DNA of 64,000 nt, taken from NCBI RefSeq assembly GCF_001660705.2, contig NZ_LYBV02000032.1, forward strand, positions 62,001 through 126,000, in the 5' to 3' direction. Position numbers and translations under genes: made by a program. Below are positions 8,182-18,310 of the stretch, piece by piece. The DNA comes from Saccharicrinis aurantiacus (GTDB lineage Bacteria > Bacteroidota > Bacteroidia > Bacteroidales > Marinilabiliaceae). Below the pieces are notes generated by a model. It was not told the DNA's origin, searched no databases, and saw nothing but the letters and a program-made list of their open reading frames with translations. Numbering within the stretch: the first letter of the stretch is position 1; each line of letters begins with the position of its first letter.

Positions 8182-9714
8182 TTATTTCTGCCACCACATT
8201 TTAGTGTCTTGCTTATCGCCACCCATGTTTGTAGTCGCTTCAGTAACGCTAGCATTATTAACACTTGCTTCATTCAACAAATACATATTTCTATTTGGCA
8301 AGTCAGTTAATCCACCAATAGGTACAAAAGTGTAGTTTTCTGTAGTTGTTACAACAGCGCCAGCACCATCTACATACGAGTAAGTATAATCATATGCTAC
8401 ATTTGGTTTAACCAATGTCTTTGGGAAACCTGTTCTACGGTACTCACTCCAAGCCTCATTTGGTTGCATATAAAGTGCAATGTACTTTTGGGTCATCACA
8501 TTCTCTATAGTAGCTTCAGGCAAACCAGCTGCATACGCTACAGCAACATCAGAAGCAACGCCCCAACGCTCCATAGAAGCAATTACTCCTTTTTCGTACC
8601 ATGCTTTTCTATTGGCAACATCATTCTCAGCCATAATAAAACAAACCTCAGCATACTCCATATAATACTCAGTATAATCTGGTGCTAAGATAGCGTCACC
8701 AGGTAAAGAAGCATGCTTAAAGGCATTTACTTCAGCATTACTACCTGTTAAAGGAATACCTACTTTAAAACCATCACCGTTATCGGCTACAAAAATATCT
8801 AAACGAGGATCAGCACTGAAGTTTCCTCTTTCACCTTGTAACAATTCAACAAAGCTTACAGAAGGGGCAAAATCCTCACGAGCGTTAACCACATAAGCTC
8901 TATACATAGGAGCTCCGTTTAAAGCGTTATTCTCGTATGTTACACCAGCGTTATCTGAATTTGAAGTCATTAAAGTTGTAGCATCAACTGAAGTTACATA
9001 AGATGCCGCTTCAGGTAACTTATCTTTAACACGGTTAGCTAAACGTAAACGTAATGAATTTGCAAACTTAACCCATTGAGAAGCATCTCCTCCAAAGAAG
9101 TTATCTCCGTCAATCATTTTTTCTGTAACATCAACTTGAGCAGAAGCTTCAGTTAACTCTTTTAACATGTCAGCATAAATTTTCGCTTGAGTAGCATACT
9201 TAGGAGTAGTTATACCATCATCCTTTAAGCTATTCGCTTGAAAATCGGCATCATCATTACCATATGACCAGTAAGGAACATCTCCCCACATTTCAGTTGC
9301 TAAATGATAAATATATACCATCATGATACGAGCTGCAGCAATTTGATTTTCATTAGGTCCATACTGAATCATTGAAGGAGCCGTTTCCTCGTCAGTATTT
9401 AAAGTAATGATATCTTGCATATCCTGCGCATTCTTATATAAATCATCCCAACCATTTTGGTTAGTAGTCTCTCTATATTGATATCTATCTTCTTCAGTAT
9501 AATTTACTTGGTTCCAGTATTGAACCCATAGTATTGATTGACGTCCTGAAAACCACTCATCACGAGTGTCATCCATTAAGCGTTTTTGCACACGGTTCAT
9601 CAAACCGCTTGTAGGTACAACTTTTGCTTGGTTTGGATCTTCTAAGTAGTCAACACTACAAGAAGCCATCAGAGCAACAACAAGACCTATTGCTAAATAT
9701 TTTATTTTATTCAT
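8182..9714 (-). CDS. SusD-like lipoprotein (SusD_2 type)
   Basis: Substrate-binding lipoprotein partner of the SusC receptor encoded 18 bases upstream. The signal ends in LMASC (Cys19). The N-terminal region DYLEDPNQAKVVPTSGLM and the motif NGWDDLYKNAQDMQDII resemble the SusD-like group 2 rather than the RagB group seen at 1252. MEYAEVCFIMAE (about 355) is the tetratricopeptide-like helix of the family. Length 510. The two SusD proteins in this window therefore belong to different subfamilies, which suggests different ligands. Confidence 0.92.
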   Translation of the reverse strand: MNKIKYLAIGLVVALMASCSVDYLEDPNQAKVVPTSGLMNRVQKRLMDDTRDEWFSGRQSILWVQYWNQVNYTEEDRYQYRETTNQNGWDDLYKNAQDMQDIITLNTDEETAPSMIQYGPNENQIAAARIMMVYIYHLATEMWGDVPYWSYGNDDADFQANSLKDDGITTPKYATQAKIYADMLKELTEASAQVDVTEKMIDGDNFFGGDASQWVKFANSLRLRLANRVKDKLPEAASYVTSVDATTLMTSNSDNAGVTYENNALNGAPMYRAYVVNAREDFAPSVSFVELLQGERGNFSADPRLDIFVADNGDGFKVGIPLTGSNAEVNAFKHASLPGDAILAPDYTEYYMEYAEVCFIMAENDVANRKAWYEKGVIASMERWGVASDVAVAYAAGLPEATIENVMTQKYIALYMQPNEAWSEYRRTGFPKTLVKPNVAYDYTYSYVDGAGAVVTTTENYTFVPIGGLTDLPNRNMYLLNEASVNNASVTEATTNMGGDKQDTKMWWQK

Positions 9715-9732
9715 AATAAGCTCTTTTAAGAA

Positions 9733-12700
9733 TTAAAATTTAATTTGAACATTTAATCCATAAGATGCAGTAGATGGAACAGCTCCACCTTCAATACCTT
9801 GGATATTTCCGTTACCACCAACGATAGCTTCTGGATCGATACCCTTGTTATCAAGACCCCATACAGCTAAATTTCTACCGTATGCAGATACTCTTAACGA
9901 TTGGATAACATCAGAGAACTTAGGTAATGTATACCCTAAAGTAACTTCTCTTAATTTAAAATAAGATGCATCAAAAATACTTGTTGCACTCGGCGTGCCG
10001 TTACCATGATAGAAGTTTTGAGAATAAGCCTGACCTGAAATACGAGTTTCGTTAGGACTAAATGTACCATCACCGTTATCAACTACACCACCTAATACTA
10101 AACCATCTTCACGGATAGTATTTCCATTAGATGTTGGAGTAGCAGTTTCTTCAGCCATACCTGAGTACATTGACCACATGTTAGTAAGTGAATAATATAC
10201 ACCACCTTTAGACATATCGATAAGAAAACCTGCATCCCAGTTTTTATAACTAAAAGAGTTCTTTAAACCAGCAGTATAATCAGGTAGTACAGAACCAACA
10301 GACTCTAATTCACCTGTTGCATAAAAACCAGTTTCAGGATCAATAACTTTGTTACCGTTACCATCCTCTAAATAGTTAATAGCATATACCTCTTGGAATG
10401 TAGCTCCTTCAGTAGCATTAATATAAGCACCACCGAAAGGAGCTCTAGCTAACTGAATTTTATCTAAACCGTTTGGTAAGTTTTTAACCAAGTTTTTATT
10501 GCGTGCAAAGTTGAAGTTGATATTCCATGCAAAATCCTGAGTTTTAACAGGCGTACCATATAACAATATTTCAACCCCTGAGTTATTGATTAAACCTGCG
10601 TTAATAACCTGCTCAGTATAACCAGCCGAACCACTAACTTCTACAGGTACAATTTGGTTTTTTGTATCACGACTATAGTAACTAAAGTCGAAACCTAAGC
10701 GATTATTTAAAAATGTACCTTCTAATCCAAGCTCAATTTCTTGCGTTTTCTCTGGTAAAAGGTTAGAATTTCTTAAACGATCATCATTTGTAAACTGTGG
10801 GTTTCCACTAAATGGATCTGAAAATTCGTAAGTATTATAAATTTGATAAGGATCTGTTCCGTTACCTGTCTCACCGTAGTTAACACGAACTTTCAAATTA
10901 TTCATCCAATCAAACTCAATTAACTGAGATACAATAAAACTTCCTGAGATAGAAGCATATCCATATGAATTATTACCTGTAGGTAACGATGAGTCAAAAT
11001 CTTTACGGTAAGTAGCATCTAGGTATACAAAGTTTTTGTATCCTACACTAGCCATACCAAACCAAGAGTTAATTTTCTTAGCTCTATCATAATCATCAAC
11101 AGTAGATTGAGAAACTGAGTTATTTAAGTTATATAAACCATCAACAACTAGTCCACCATTTGTTTCACCTTCAAATCGAGAGTAAGACTCATTTCTAATA
11201 TTACCTCCAACAAATGCGTTAACATCAACATCACCAAAACGTTTTCTGAAGTTAATTTTACCTTCGTAGTTCATTTCAATTGCCTGACGCTGTACTTGCT
11301 TAAATAAAGAAAGTGCTTGAGACCCTTTTGCAGTACGCTCGTTTACATTGAAAGTATAAGTATCTAAATATACATTACCTACTACAGATAAATAATCAGT
11401 TACGTTTACTTTACCACCAGCAGTACCATAAATACGTGTTCTATCATCATCTTGATAGTTTTCGTAAGCTGTCCAGTATGGGTTATCAGAATATTGAGGA
11501 GATGGATTAGTAACACTTTTTCTATTCCAAGTTCTCATTGTTCCATCAGGATTCTTATAGTTGCTTAAGCGATCCATATCTAACTGACGTTGACCCCACA
11601 TAAAGAATTTCTGACTTGAAGAGTTATCTCCATAACCAAACTGAGGACGACCTTCTGTTTTCGTATTAACAAAAGTAACATTAGAGTTCAACTCTATAAG
11701 ACCATCAAATAAATTAGTAGAACCATTCATATTGAATGTATTCTTGTTTTGAGAAGAGTTTGGAGCAATACCAGTCATATTAATATTAGTATAACCAATA
11801 CGCAAAGCTGAAGTTTCAGAAGTAGAAACTACATTAATACTATTTTGGTAAGAGATACCTGTTTCGTAGAAATCTTTAACATCATTCTTCGGAGCTTCCC
11901 ATTTACCTGTTTGAGGAGTATCAGTTAAACCTTGTTCCCAATCGTAAACACCCCACCAGTGTAAAACATCTTGACCTTCGTATTTTGGACCCCAACTTTC
12001 ATCTACCTTATACTGTACAGCAGTATATTCTTTTCCGTCAAGTGTTACTTGGTCAAATCCATGTCCACCACCATAAGAATTCTGTAACTTAGGCATTACA
12101 TTTACTCTTTCGAAAGTAACACCTGAGTTGATGTCTACAGAGAAAGACTTTTTACCTTTTTTACCTGATTTTGTTGTAATCATGATTACACCATTCTGAC
12201 CTCTACTACCATAAAGAGCAGATGCTGCCGAACCTTTCAATACCTCAACATTAGCAATATCGTATGAGTTAAGGTCAGAGATCATAGATCCATAATCATA
12301 ACCACCACCACCTTGTTGTGTATTGGTATCATTAAAACCTTCGTTACTCAATGGAATACCATCAACAACGAATAACGGTTGGTTATTTTGACTGAAAGAA
12401 CTGGCACCCCTAATAAGGATATTTTGAGAACCTGAGAAGTTTTGACCAGAAACTGAAAGACCAGCTACTTTACCTGATAACGAAGCAATTGCGTTCGCAT
12501 CATTTGCAGCCATTAAATCTTCTTCCTTAACCCCTTGCGAGGCGTATCCTAAAGATTTTTTCTCTCTAGAAATCCCTAATGCAGTAACAACTACCTCATC
12601 AATATCTTCAGAATCTGAAGCTAATGTGACATTAATTGTAGTTTGATCTCCTACAACAACTTCTTGTTCCGCCATACCTATATAGGTAAAAACTAAAGTT

Positions 12701-12903
12701 GTATTATTTGGCACCTGTAATGTATAAGTACCATCGAAACGAGTTGTAGTCCCGTTAGTTGTGCCCTTGATTACAACAGCTACACCAGGTAATGCCTCGC
12801 CAAGATCGTCGACAACTTTACCTGATATGGCTTTTGTTTGAGCCGTAATCGTTTGTAACCCTACAAATAGAGTCAAAAACAGAAATAATGCTAATTTCCG
12901 CAT
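9733..12903 (-). CDS. SusC/RagA-type TonB-dependent outer-membrane receptor
   Basis: Complete 1056-residue receptor for TonB-driven import. In order: a signal peptide ending ITAQ, a carboxypeptidase-regulatory-like beta domain (residues ~25-100, ISGKVVDDLGEALPGVAVVI), the TonB box DEVVVTALG (about 103-111), the plug (with LIRGASSF and GVIMITTKSGK), and a barrel ending in FGLN-like aromatic strands and a final Phe. It leads the operon with SusD and an unknown lipoprotein. Two good promoters lie 280-440 bases upstream, leaving a long leader. No anti-sigma or ECF gene of the usual FecIR type is adjacent. Confidence 0.96.
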   Translation of the reverse strand: MRKLALFLFLTLFVGLQTITAQTKAISGKVVDDLGEALPGVAVVIKGTTNGTTTRFDGTYTLQVPNNTTLVFTYIGMAEQEVVVGDQTTINVTLASDSEDIDEVVVTALGISREKKSLGYASQGVKEEDLMAANDANAIASLSGKVAGLSVSGQNFSGSQNILIRGASSFSQNNQPLFVVDGIPLSNEGFNDTNTQQGGGGYDYGSMISDLNSYDIANVEVLKGSAASALYGSRGQNGVIMITTKSGKKGKKSFSVDINSGVTFERVNVMPKLQNSYGGGHGFDQVTLDGKEYTAVQYKVDESWGPKYEGQDVLHWWGVYDWEQGLTDTPQTGKWEAPKNDVKDFYETGISYQNSINVVSTSETSALRIGYTNINMTGIAPNSSQNKNTFNMNGSTNLFDGLIELNSNVTFVNTKTEGRPQFGYGDNSSSQKFFMWGQRQLDMDRLSNYKNPDGTMRTWNRKSVTNPSPQYSDNPYWTAYENYQDDDRTRIYGTAGGKVNVTDYLSVVGNVYLDTYTFNVNERTAKGSQALSLFKQVQRQAIEMNYEGKINFRKRFGDVDVNAFVGGNIRNESYSRFEGETNGGLVVDGLYNLNNSVSQSTVDDYDRAKKINSWFGMASVGYKNFVYLDATYRKDFDSSLPTGNNSYGYASISGSFIVSQLIEFDWMNNLKVRVNYGETGNGTDPYQIYNTYEFSDPFSGNPQFTNDDRLRNSNLLPEKTQEIELGLEGTFLNNRLGFDFSYYSRDTKNQIVPVEVSGSAGYTEQVINAGLINNSGVEILLYGTPVKTQDFAWNINFNFARNKNLVKNLPNGLDKIQLARAPFGGAYINATEGATFQEVYAINYLEDGNGNKVIDPETGFYATGELESVGSVLPDYTAGLKNSFSYKNWDAGFLIDMSKGGVYYSLTNMWSMYSGMAEETATPTSNGNTIREDGLVLGGVVDNGDGTFSPNETRISGQAYSQNFYHGNGTPSATSIFDASYFKLREVTLGYTLPKFSDVIQSLRVSAYGRNLAVWGLDNKGIDPEAIVGGNGNIQGIEGGAVPSTASYGLNVQIKF

Positions 12904-12964
12904 AAAACAAAAGATTTAAATTAATAATAGTGTATTTAAATAAAAGACAATGCAATATAATAGA

Positions 12965-12989
12965 CTATTAAGATGACAAGTCTTAATAG
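12965..12989 (-). promoter_or_regulatory. Hairpin in the susC leader
   Basis: CTATTAAGA (12965-12973) and TCTTAATAG (12981-12989) are perfect complements with a 7-base loop. It lies 62 bases before the susC start on the predicted leader RNA. No T run follows on the minus strand, so it is not a simple terminator. Role unknown. Confidence 0.4.
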
Positions 12990-13186
12990 CATAACAAACC
13001 CAATAATGTACTATCTTTAGTGCAATAGAGGTTATGGAATATTTATTCCTTTAATAATGTTGTTCTGATTTTATGTTTTTGATATTCATGAGACAAAAGG
13101 TTTTTGTTGTTTTTTTTGATAATTACAATAGTTATGTGAGTTGTATTTATAAAAGCGGGGGAACACTTAAACTTATAAATACGCTA

Positions 13187-13216
13187 CAAATATAGTAATG
13201 ATTTTTAAAACTGCAA
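13187..13216 (-). promoter_or_regulatory. Promoter for susC, proximal
   Basis: On the minus strand: TTG (13216-13214), 19 bases, then TATATTTG (13194-13187), matching the Bacteroidota sigma pattern TTTG-N19-TAnnTTTG. Transcription would start near 13180, about 280 bases before the susC ATG. Confidence 0.55.
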
Positions 13217-13309
13217 TTACAATCCATAATCTAAAGCAATTCTAAAGTAATAAATCATAAGACAAAACTTGTCTTTTGTAATACTCTTGATTAGATATGA
13301 ATCACATTG

Positions 13310-13340
13310 CAAATGTATATATAAATCTATATTTTCCAAA
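13310..13340 (-). promoter_or_regulatory. Promoter for susC, distal
   Basis: On the minus strand: TTTG (13340-13337), 19 bases, then TACATTTG (13317-13310), a full match to the Bacteroidota consensus. Transcription would start near 13302, about 400 bases before susC. Confidence 0.55.
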
Positions 13341-13674
13341 CATACCCCTAAATATTTTATAATAATTAGCAATTATTATCATTTACAGGAGGTATTTGAG
13401 TAAAAAAATAGGGGTGTGAAAATATTTTTTATAATTACAATCACTAAGCAAACATTCCAATTTCCATAATTAAATCGCCACATATGACATATGTAATCAA
13501 ATACCAGATATATTATTTTTCAGACAATAAAAATAAAAATGTAAGTAAAACACCCTAATTAATAACAGTCAATAACTGAACCTACACAAACAAAAACCGT
13601 AATTTATTAACCACAATTCATCATATAAACAGTAATAAACCTATACAAGCTGCACAACCCCAATACTACTAAAT

Positions 13675-13705
13675 AAAAAAAGCCGATTCGCAAGAACGAA
13701 TCGGC
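13675..13705 (-). terminator. Rho-independent terminator of the methylmalonyl-CoA decarboxylase operon
   Basis: GCCGATTCG (13682-13690) pairs with CGAATCGGC (13697-13705) around a 6-base loop. On the minus strand it is followed by seven T. It lies 27 bases after the last gene's stop. Confidence 0.9.
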
Positions 13706-13731
13706 CATTATATAAATCAAAGATGATATAT

Positions 13732-14985
13732 CTATTTCATCAAGAAACTAAGCATAATACCTGCAGCTACAGCAGATCCAATTACACCAGATACATTTGG
13801 TGCCATTGCATGCATAAGCAAGTGATTATTAGGGTCAGTCTTTAAACCTTCCATCTGAACCACCCTTGCAGAATCAGGAACTGCAGAAACACCAGCAGCC
13901 CCGATAAGAGGATTAATCTTATTATCTTTATTTACAAAAACATTTAAAAAGCGAGCAAATAAGAGACCTCCTGCTGTTGCAACAACAAATGATAGTGCTC
14001 CTAATCCGAATATTTTAAGTGAATCTGTAGTTAAGAACACATTAGCTTGCGTTGACGCACCAACTGTTACTCCTAATAATATGGTAACAATATTAATTAA
14101 CGAATTTCGAGCTGTATCTGCTAAACGCTCCGTTACTCCAGATTCCTTTAATAAATTACCAAAGAATAACATACCTAATAACGGTAGAGCTGATGGAGAA
14201 ATAAATGTAGTTAATAATAGAGCTATTAACGGAAACATAATTTTCTCTGTCTTTGAAACTGCTCTTGGCGGTTTCATTTTAATAGCACGCTCTTTTTTAG
14301 GAATAATTAATCTCATAATTGGTGGTTGTATAACCGGAACCAAAGCCATATAAGAATAGGCTGCAATTGCAATTGCCCCCATAAGGTGAGGAGCCAACTT
14401 AGAAGAAAGGAAGATAGCCGTTGGACCATCTGCTCCACCAATAATACCAATTGCTCCAGCTTCTTGAGGCGTAAAACCAATAGCAGATGCACCTAAGAAA
14501 GTTGCAAAAATACCTATTTGTGCTGCTGCACCCAATATCATTAACTTAGGATTTGATATCAACGAGGAAAAATCTGTCATTGCACCAATACCTAAAAATA
14601 TAAGTGGCGGATATATACCCTGCTCAACACCAAAGTATAAGTAATTCAATACAGATCCTTGCTCATAAATACCAATTTTATAACCTTCTGAAAAAGGAAT
14701 ATTCCCTAAAAGAATACCAGTTCCAATAGGAATTAATAATAAAGGTTCGTAATCGTACTTAACTGCAAGAAAAATAAAGAAGAGACCTACAGCAATCATA
14801 ATAAGATTGCTGTAACTACCATGCAAATTAGCAAAGCCTGTGAAATTCCACAGTTCTGTTAATCCATCTGCTGCACTTAGTCCACCAGTACTTTCAGTTA
14901 CGGCTGCCATAACATCAGTACCAAAAACTATTTGCAAGCAAAACAAAAGTGCTAAAACACTATAAACTGTTACAAATTTTCTCAT
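13732..14985 (-). CDS. mmdB: Sodium-pumping decarboxylase beta subunit (methylmalonyl-CoA type)
   Basis: Integral membrane subunit that decarboxylates carboxybiotin and exports sodium ions. The 417-residue protein has an N-terminal signal-like extension (~55 residues), then many membrane segments with the family motifs SNPKLMILGAAAQIGIF, GIIGGADGPTAIFLSSKLAP (with the essential Asp of ADGPT), GNLLKESGVTERL and MHAMAPNVSGVIGSA. Oxaloacetate and glutaconyl-CoA decarboxylases have similar beta subunits; the alpha subunit and epimerase in this operon point to methylmalonyl-CoA. It starts 2 bases after the biotin carrier gene. Confidence 0.92.
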   Translation of the reverse strand: MRKFVTVYSVLALLFCLQIVFGTDVMAAVTESTGGLSAADGLTELWNFTGFANLHGSYSNLIMIAVGLFFIFLAVKYDYEPLLLIPIGTGILLGNIPFSEGYKIGIYEQGSVLNYLYFGVEQGIYPPLIFLGIGAMTDFSSLISNPKLMILGAAAQIGIFATFLGASAIGFTPQEAGAIGIIGGADGPTAIFLSSKLAPHLMGAIAIAAYSYMALVPVIQPPIMRLIIPKKERAIKMKPPRAVSKTEKIMFPLIALLLTTFISPSALPLLGMLFFGNLLKESGVTERLADTARNSLINIVTILLGVTVGASTQANVFLTTDSLKIFGLGALSFVVATAGGLLFARFLNVFVNKDNKINPLIGAAGVSAVPDSARVVQMEGLKTDPNNHLLMHAMAPNVSGVIGSAVAAGIMLSFLMK

Positions 14986-14987
14986 GG

Positions 14988-15413
14988 CTATTCGAATTCA
15001 ATTAAGATATCATTTTGAAGAACTGCATCACCTAAACCTACCTTAATCTCTTTCACTACACCATCTTTCTCTGCTAAAACATTATTCTCCATTTTCATGG
15101 CCTCCATTACTAAAAGCACATCACCTTTAGATACAGAATCGCCAACCGCAACATTTAATTGGAAAATGTTACCTGGAAGTGGAGCTTTTACAGCACCAGC
15201 TCCTGTTGCCTTTTGAGGCACCGCACCTTCACCCGGCTTGCGAGCAATAGGCTTACGTACTAACTTAGGCGTTTTTGAAACAGCCTTTTTCTCTTGATGA
15301 ACCTCAACCTCATACACTGTTCCATTAACAGACACTGTAGCTATTGAATCTTCGAAGTCTTTAACTTCTACATTATATTTATTTCCAGATACGGAAAAAT
15401 CAAATTTCTTCAT
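14988..15413 (-). CDS. mmdC: Biotin carboxyl carrier subunit of the decarboxylase
   Basis: Small protein whose biotin accepts the carboxyl group from the alpha subunit and carries it to the membrane pump. The biotin-attachment motif VMEAMKMEN is near residue 105, with the lysine between the two methionines as the site. A Lys/Pro-rich linker (residues ~43-68) precedes the lipoyl/biotinyl domain (70-141). At 141 residues it is the usual length for this stand-alone carrier. Coupled to mmdB with a 2-base gap. Confidence 0.93.
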   Translation of the reverse strand: MKKFDFSVSGNKYNVEVKDFEDSIATVSVNGTVYEVEVHQEKKAVSKTPKLVRKPIARKPGEGAVPQKATGAGAVKAPLPGNIFQLNVAVGDSVSKGDVLLVMEAMKMENNVLAEKDGVVKEIKVGLGDAVLQNDILIEFE

Positions 15414-15517
15414 TTGAACTAAGTTTATTTCATTATCCTAAACGAAAATGATAATCACACCTACATTTACGAAATGAAAGATTTAAAATATAAATCAAAA
15501 AAACCCGAAATAATAAA

Positions 15518-15901
15518 TTATTTACGGGCGTAACGATTTTGCTTTGAAACGTTATGAGGAAATCCATAATTGGTCATCCCATACAGCTTAGAACTCCATG
15601 GTGAGTATCGCTTCCACACTTGTTTTATTGTGATTACGTTACTTTCATCATCGTGTTGCTCGTTTAAAAACAGGTGCAATGCGGTAGCAATTACCGCATT
15701 GGTTTCTCCTGAAATATCGTTAATATCCTTAACAACTTCTTGCCCGTTTTCAACGACTTTAATTTTTCTGTTGGTAACCCATTTTAAAATCTTAGGAACC
15801 GTAAGAAAAATACCAACCAAAAAGAGTAGTGCGCAAAAAACAATTGCCCAACCCAATAAGGTAATGGTCCATGTACTTGAATCAACAAATAGTAAAGTCA
15901 T
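15518..15901 (-). CDS. mmdD: OadG-like small membrane subunit of the decarboxylase
   Basis: Predicted gamma/delta-type subunit that holds the complex at the membrane. The 127-residue protein has one N-terminal transmembrane helix (about residues 11-35, TLLGWAIVFCALLFLVGIF) and a charged cytoplasmic tail, the layout of OadG-family proteins. The sequence is only weakly conserved in this family, so position is important: 16 bases after the alpha subunit and before the biotin carrier. A 104-base gap follows it. Confidence 0.8.
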   Translation of the reverse strand: MTLLFVDSSTWTITLLGWAIVFCALLFLVGIFLTVPKILKWVTNRKIKVVENGQEVVKDINDISGETNAVIATALHLFLNEQHDDESNVITIKQVWKRYSPWSSKLYGMTNYGFPHNVSKQNRYARK

Positions 15902-15917
15902 ATCTACTTATATAATA

Positions 15918-17477
15918 TTATAAAGGAATATTTCCATGTTTTTTTGGTGGCATACTTGCCTTCTTAGTTTGAAGCGACTGGAATCCTCTAATAACACGGA
16001 ATCTTGTGTTACGAGGTTCAATAACATCATCAATATAACCATGAGCGGCTGCATTGTATGGGTTAGAGAATTTCTCAGTATACTCAGCTTCTTTTTCAGC
16101 AGCGTATTTAGCTCTTTCTGCTGGATCTTCAATTTTTGACATTGCACGACCCTCAAGAACTTCGATAGCACCTTTAGCTCCCATAACTGCAATCTCAGCT
16201 GTTGGCCAAGCATAGTTAAGGTCAGATTTTAATTGCTTACAGCTCATTACATCGTGTGCACCACCATAAGACTTACGTAGGGTTACTGTAATTTTTGGAA
16301 CAGTAGCCTCACCATAAGCAAACATTAATTTAGCACCATGTGTAATAATTCCTGCATACTCTTGTCCTGATCCTGGTAAGAATCCTGGAACATCAACAAG
16401 TGTTAACAATGGAATGTTAAATGCATCACAGAAACGTACAAAACGAGCTGCTTTACGAGAAGCATCACAATCTAATACACCTGCAAGGAAACTTGGTTGA
16501 TTAGCTACAACACCTACTGATTGACCGCCCATACGAACAAAACCAACTAAGATGTTTTTAGCGTAATTTCTATGTACTTCTAAAAACTCACTATCATCAG
16601 CTAAAGTATGAATAACCTCTTTCATGTCGTAAGGCATGTTAGGGTTATCAGGAATAATTTCGTTTAAGGCATCATCCATACGATCGATAGGATCACTAAC
16701 CTCTAACATCGGTGGCTCCTCAAGGTTATTTTGAGGCATATAAGAAAGAAGTTTTCTAATTAATAAGATTCCTTCTTCTTCATTTTCTAACTCAAAGTGA
16801 GATACTCCTGATTTAGACGCGTGTACGTGAGCACCACCTAAATCTGCAACTGTAATATCTTCACCCGTTACTGTTTTTACAACTTTAGGACCTGTTACAA
16901 ACATGTAAGAGTTATCCTCAGTCATCATAATAAAGTCAGTTAGTGCAGGAGAATATACATCACCACCAGCACAAGGACCGAAGATTGCAGAGATTTGTGG
17001 AATAACACCAGAAGCCTCAATATTACGTTGGAATATCTCAGCATAACCAGCTAATGCAGTAACACCCTCTTGGATACGCGCACCACCTGAATCGTTAATT
17101 CCGATCATTGGAGCACCAGCTTGCATTGCCATATCCATTACCTTACAGATTTTTCCGGCCATTGTTTCTGACAATGAACCACCTAAAACAGTAAAGTCTT
17201 TAGAGAAAACATAAACAATACGACCGTCGATTGTACCGTGACCAGTAACAACACCATCGCCCATGAATTTCTTCTTCTCCATACCGAAGTTTACACAACG
17301 GTGTGTAACAAACATATCAAACTCTTCGAAGCTACCCTCATCTAAAAGAGCCTCGATACGCTCGCGAGCTGTTAATTTACCTTTTGCGTGTTGCGCATCG
17401 ATACGCTTTTGACCACCACCTAATTTAGCTTCGGCGCGTAGGTCAATTAATTTTTGTACTTTATCTTTATTAGACAT
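15918..17477 (-). CDS. mmdA: Methylmalonyl-CoA decarboxylase alpha subunit (carboxyltransferase)
   Basis: Transfers the carboxyl group of (S)-methylmalonyl-CoA to biotin, giving propionyl-CoA. The 519-residue protein is a complete acyl-CoA carboxylase beta-type carboxyltransferase. N-half: [21 protein letters not shown] and [18 protein letters not shown]-half: [31 protein letters not shown] and [18 protein letters not shown]. Propionyl-CoA carboxylase beta is nearly identical in sequence. The membrane subunits downstream and the epimerase upstream favour the decarboxylating, sodium-pumping direction. Confidence 0.94.
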   Translation of the reverse strand: MSNKDKVQKLIDLRAEAKLGGGQKRIDAQHAKGKLTARERIEALLDEGSFEEFDMFVTHRCVNFGMEKKKFMGDGVVTGHGTIDGRIVYVFSKDFTVLGGSLSETMAGKICKVMDMAMQAGAPMIGINDSGGARIQEGVTALAGYAEIFQRNIEASGVIPQISAIFGPCAGGDVYSPALTDFIMMTEDNSYMFVTGPKVVKTVTGEDITVADLGGAHVHASKSGVSHFELENEEEGILLIRKLLSYMPQNNLEEPPMLEVSDPIDRMDDALNEIIPDNPNMPYDMKEVIHTLADDSEFLEVHRNYAKNILVGFVRMGGQSVGVVANQPSFLAGVLDCDASRKAARFVRFCDAFNIPLLTLVDVPGFLPGSGQEYAGIITHGAKLMFAYGEATVPKITVTLRKSYGGAHDVMSCKQLKSDLNYAWPTAEIAVMGAKGAIEVLEGRAMSKIEDPAERAKYAAEKEAEYTEKFSNPYNAAAHGYIDDVIEPRNTRFRVIRGFQSLQTKKASMPPKKHGNIPL

Positions 17478-17501
17478 CTTATCTAAGTTATAATCTGTTT
17501 A

Positions 17502-17912
17502 TTATTTATTTGGATCTTCGCAAAGCTCAGTTAATACACCGAAAGTTGATTTTGGGTGAAGGAAACCTATATTTAAACCTTCAGCACCTTTACGAGGTGT
17601 TTTATCGATAACTTTTACACCAGCTTCTTCGATAGAAACCAACTTCTCAGCTAAGTTTTCAACAGCAAAAGCAATGTGGTGAACACCAGGGCCTTTTTTC
17701 TCAACAAATTTACCAATTGGTCCTTCTGGATCAGTAGACTCTAACAACTCAATTTTTGTTTGACCTACCATAAAAAAAGCAGTTTTCACTTTTTGCTCTG
17801 CAACTTCTTCCACTGCATAACACTCTAAACCAAAAACGTTTTCATAAAAAGGAATAGCCTCTTCAAGACTTTTTACTGCAATACCAATGTGCTCAATGTG
17901 CGATGGTTTCAT
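17502..17912 (-). CDS. mce: Methylmalonyl-CoA epimerase
   Basis: Interconverts (R)- and (S)-methylmalonyl-CoA, linking the B12-dependent mutase to the decarboxylase. The 136-residue protein consists of two glyoxalase-fold betaalphabeta modules: IEHIGIAVKSLEEAIPFYE at the N-terminus and GPGVHHIAFAVENL from about residue 74, each supplying a metal-binding histidine. Length and motifs are typical. It is first in the operon, 24 bases before mmdA, behind a well-matched promoter at 18038. Confidence 0.95.
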   Translation of the reverse strand: MKPSHIEHIGIAVKSLEEAIPFYENVFGLECYAVEEVAEQKVKTAFFMVGQTKIELLESTDPEGPIGKFVEKKGPGVHHIAFAVENLAEKLVSIEEAGVKVIDKTPRKGAEGLNIGFLHPKSTFGVLTELCEDPNK

Positions 17913-18037
17913 ATCTAAATTGTTTTAATAATTATACTACTTAAAGTACTGTTTATAAATCTATTAAATTTAGGCGTGTTTTCTACTTTATAAGATTGCA
18001 CCCCCTATTTTAACCTATGTTGTTAAAATTAACGGCG

Positions 18038-18067
18038 CAAAAATACGATATATTACCACGTTTTCAA
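18038..18067 (-). promoter_or_regulatory. Promoter for mce-mmd operon
   Basis: Minus strand TTG (18067-18065), 19 bases, TATTTTTG (18045-18038). Transcription start expected near 18030, about 118 bases before mce. Confidence 0.6.
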
Positions 18068-18310
18068 TAGGTTTATTTTAATTATTTGATTGTTCTACAA
18101 CATAAGAACTGAGCGTGACAAGTTATAAATCAAACATTTATGAGACTACTTATATTAAAGAAGTTTTTCTTTAATTACTATATTTCAGCTACTTATACAT
18201 ACCTAAGGAGATGTGAAAAACACAAGCATATAAAAATAGCTTAATATTTTGATGTATAACATTTAACAGTTATTCACAATTACACTTGCGGCTTATTTTA
18301 AACAGTGCAT

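Larger units (their letters stand above)
12904..13731. other. 828-base A+T-rich spacer with the susC promoters
   Basis: No supported gene. It holds two minus-strand promoters (13187-13216 and 13310-13340), a leader hairpin (12965-12989) and, at its left edge next to the next operon, a terminator (13675-13705). The stretch 13345-13670 shows nothing I can name. Confidence 0.6.

Noticed and set aside
15908-16213. 101-codon minus-strand frame inside mmdA
   Set aside because: It is an alternate frame of a well-supported carboxyltransferase gene; its composition (runs of Leu, Lys, Gln) is that of a shadow.
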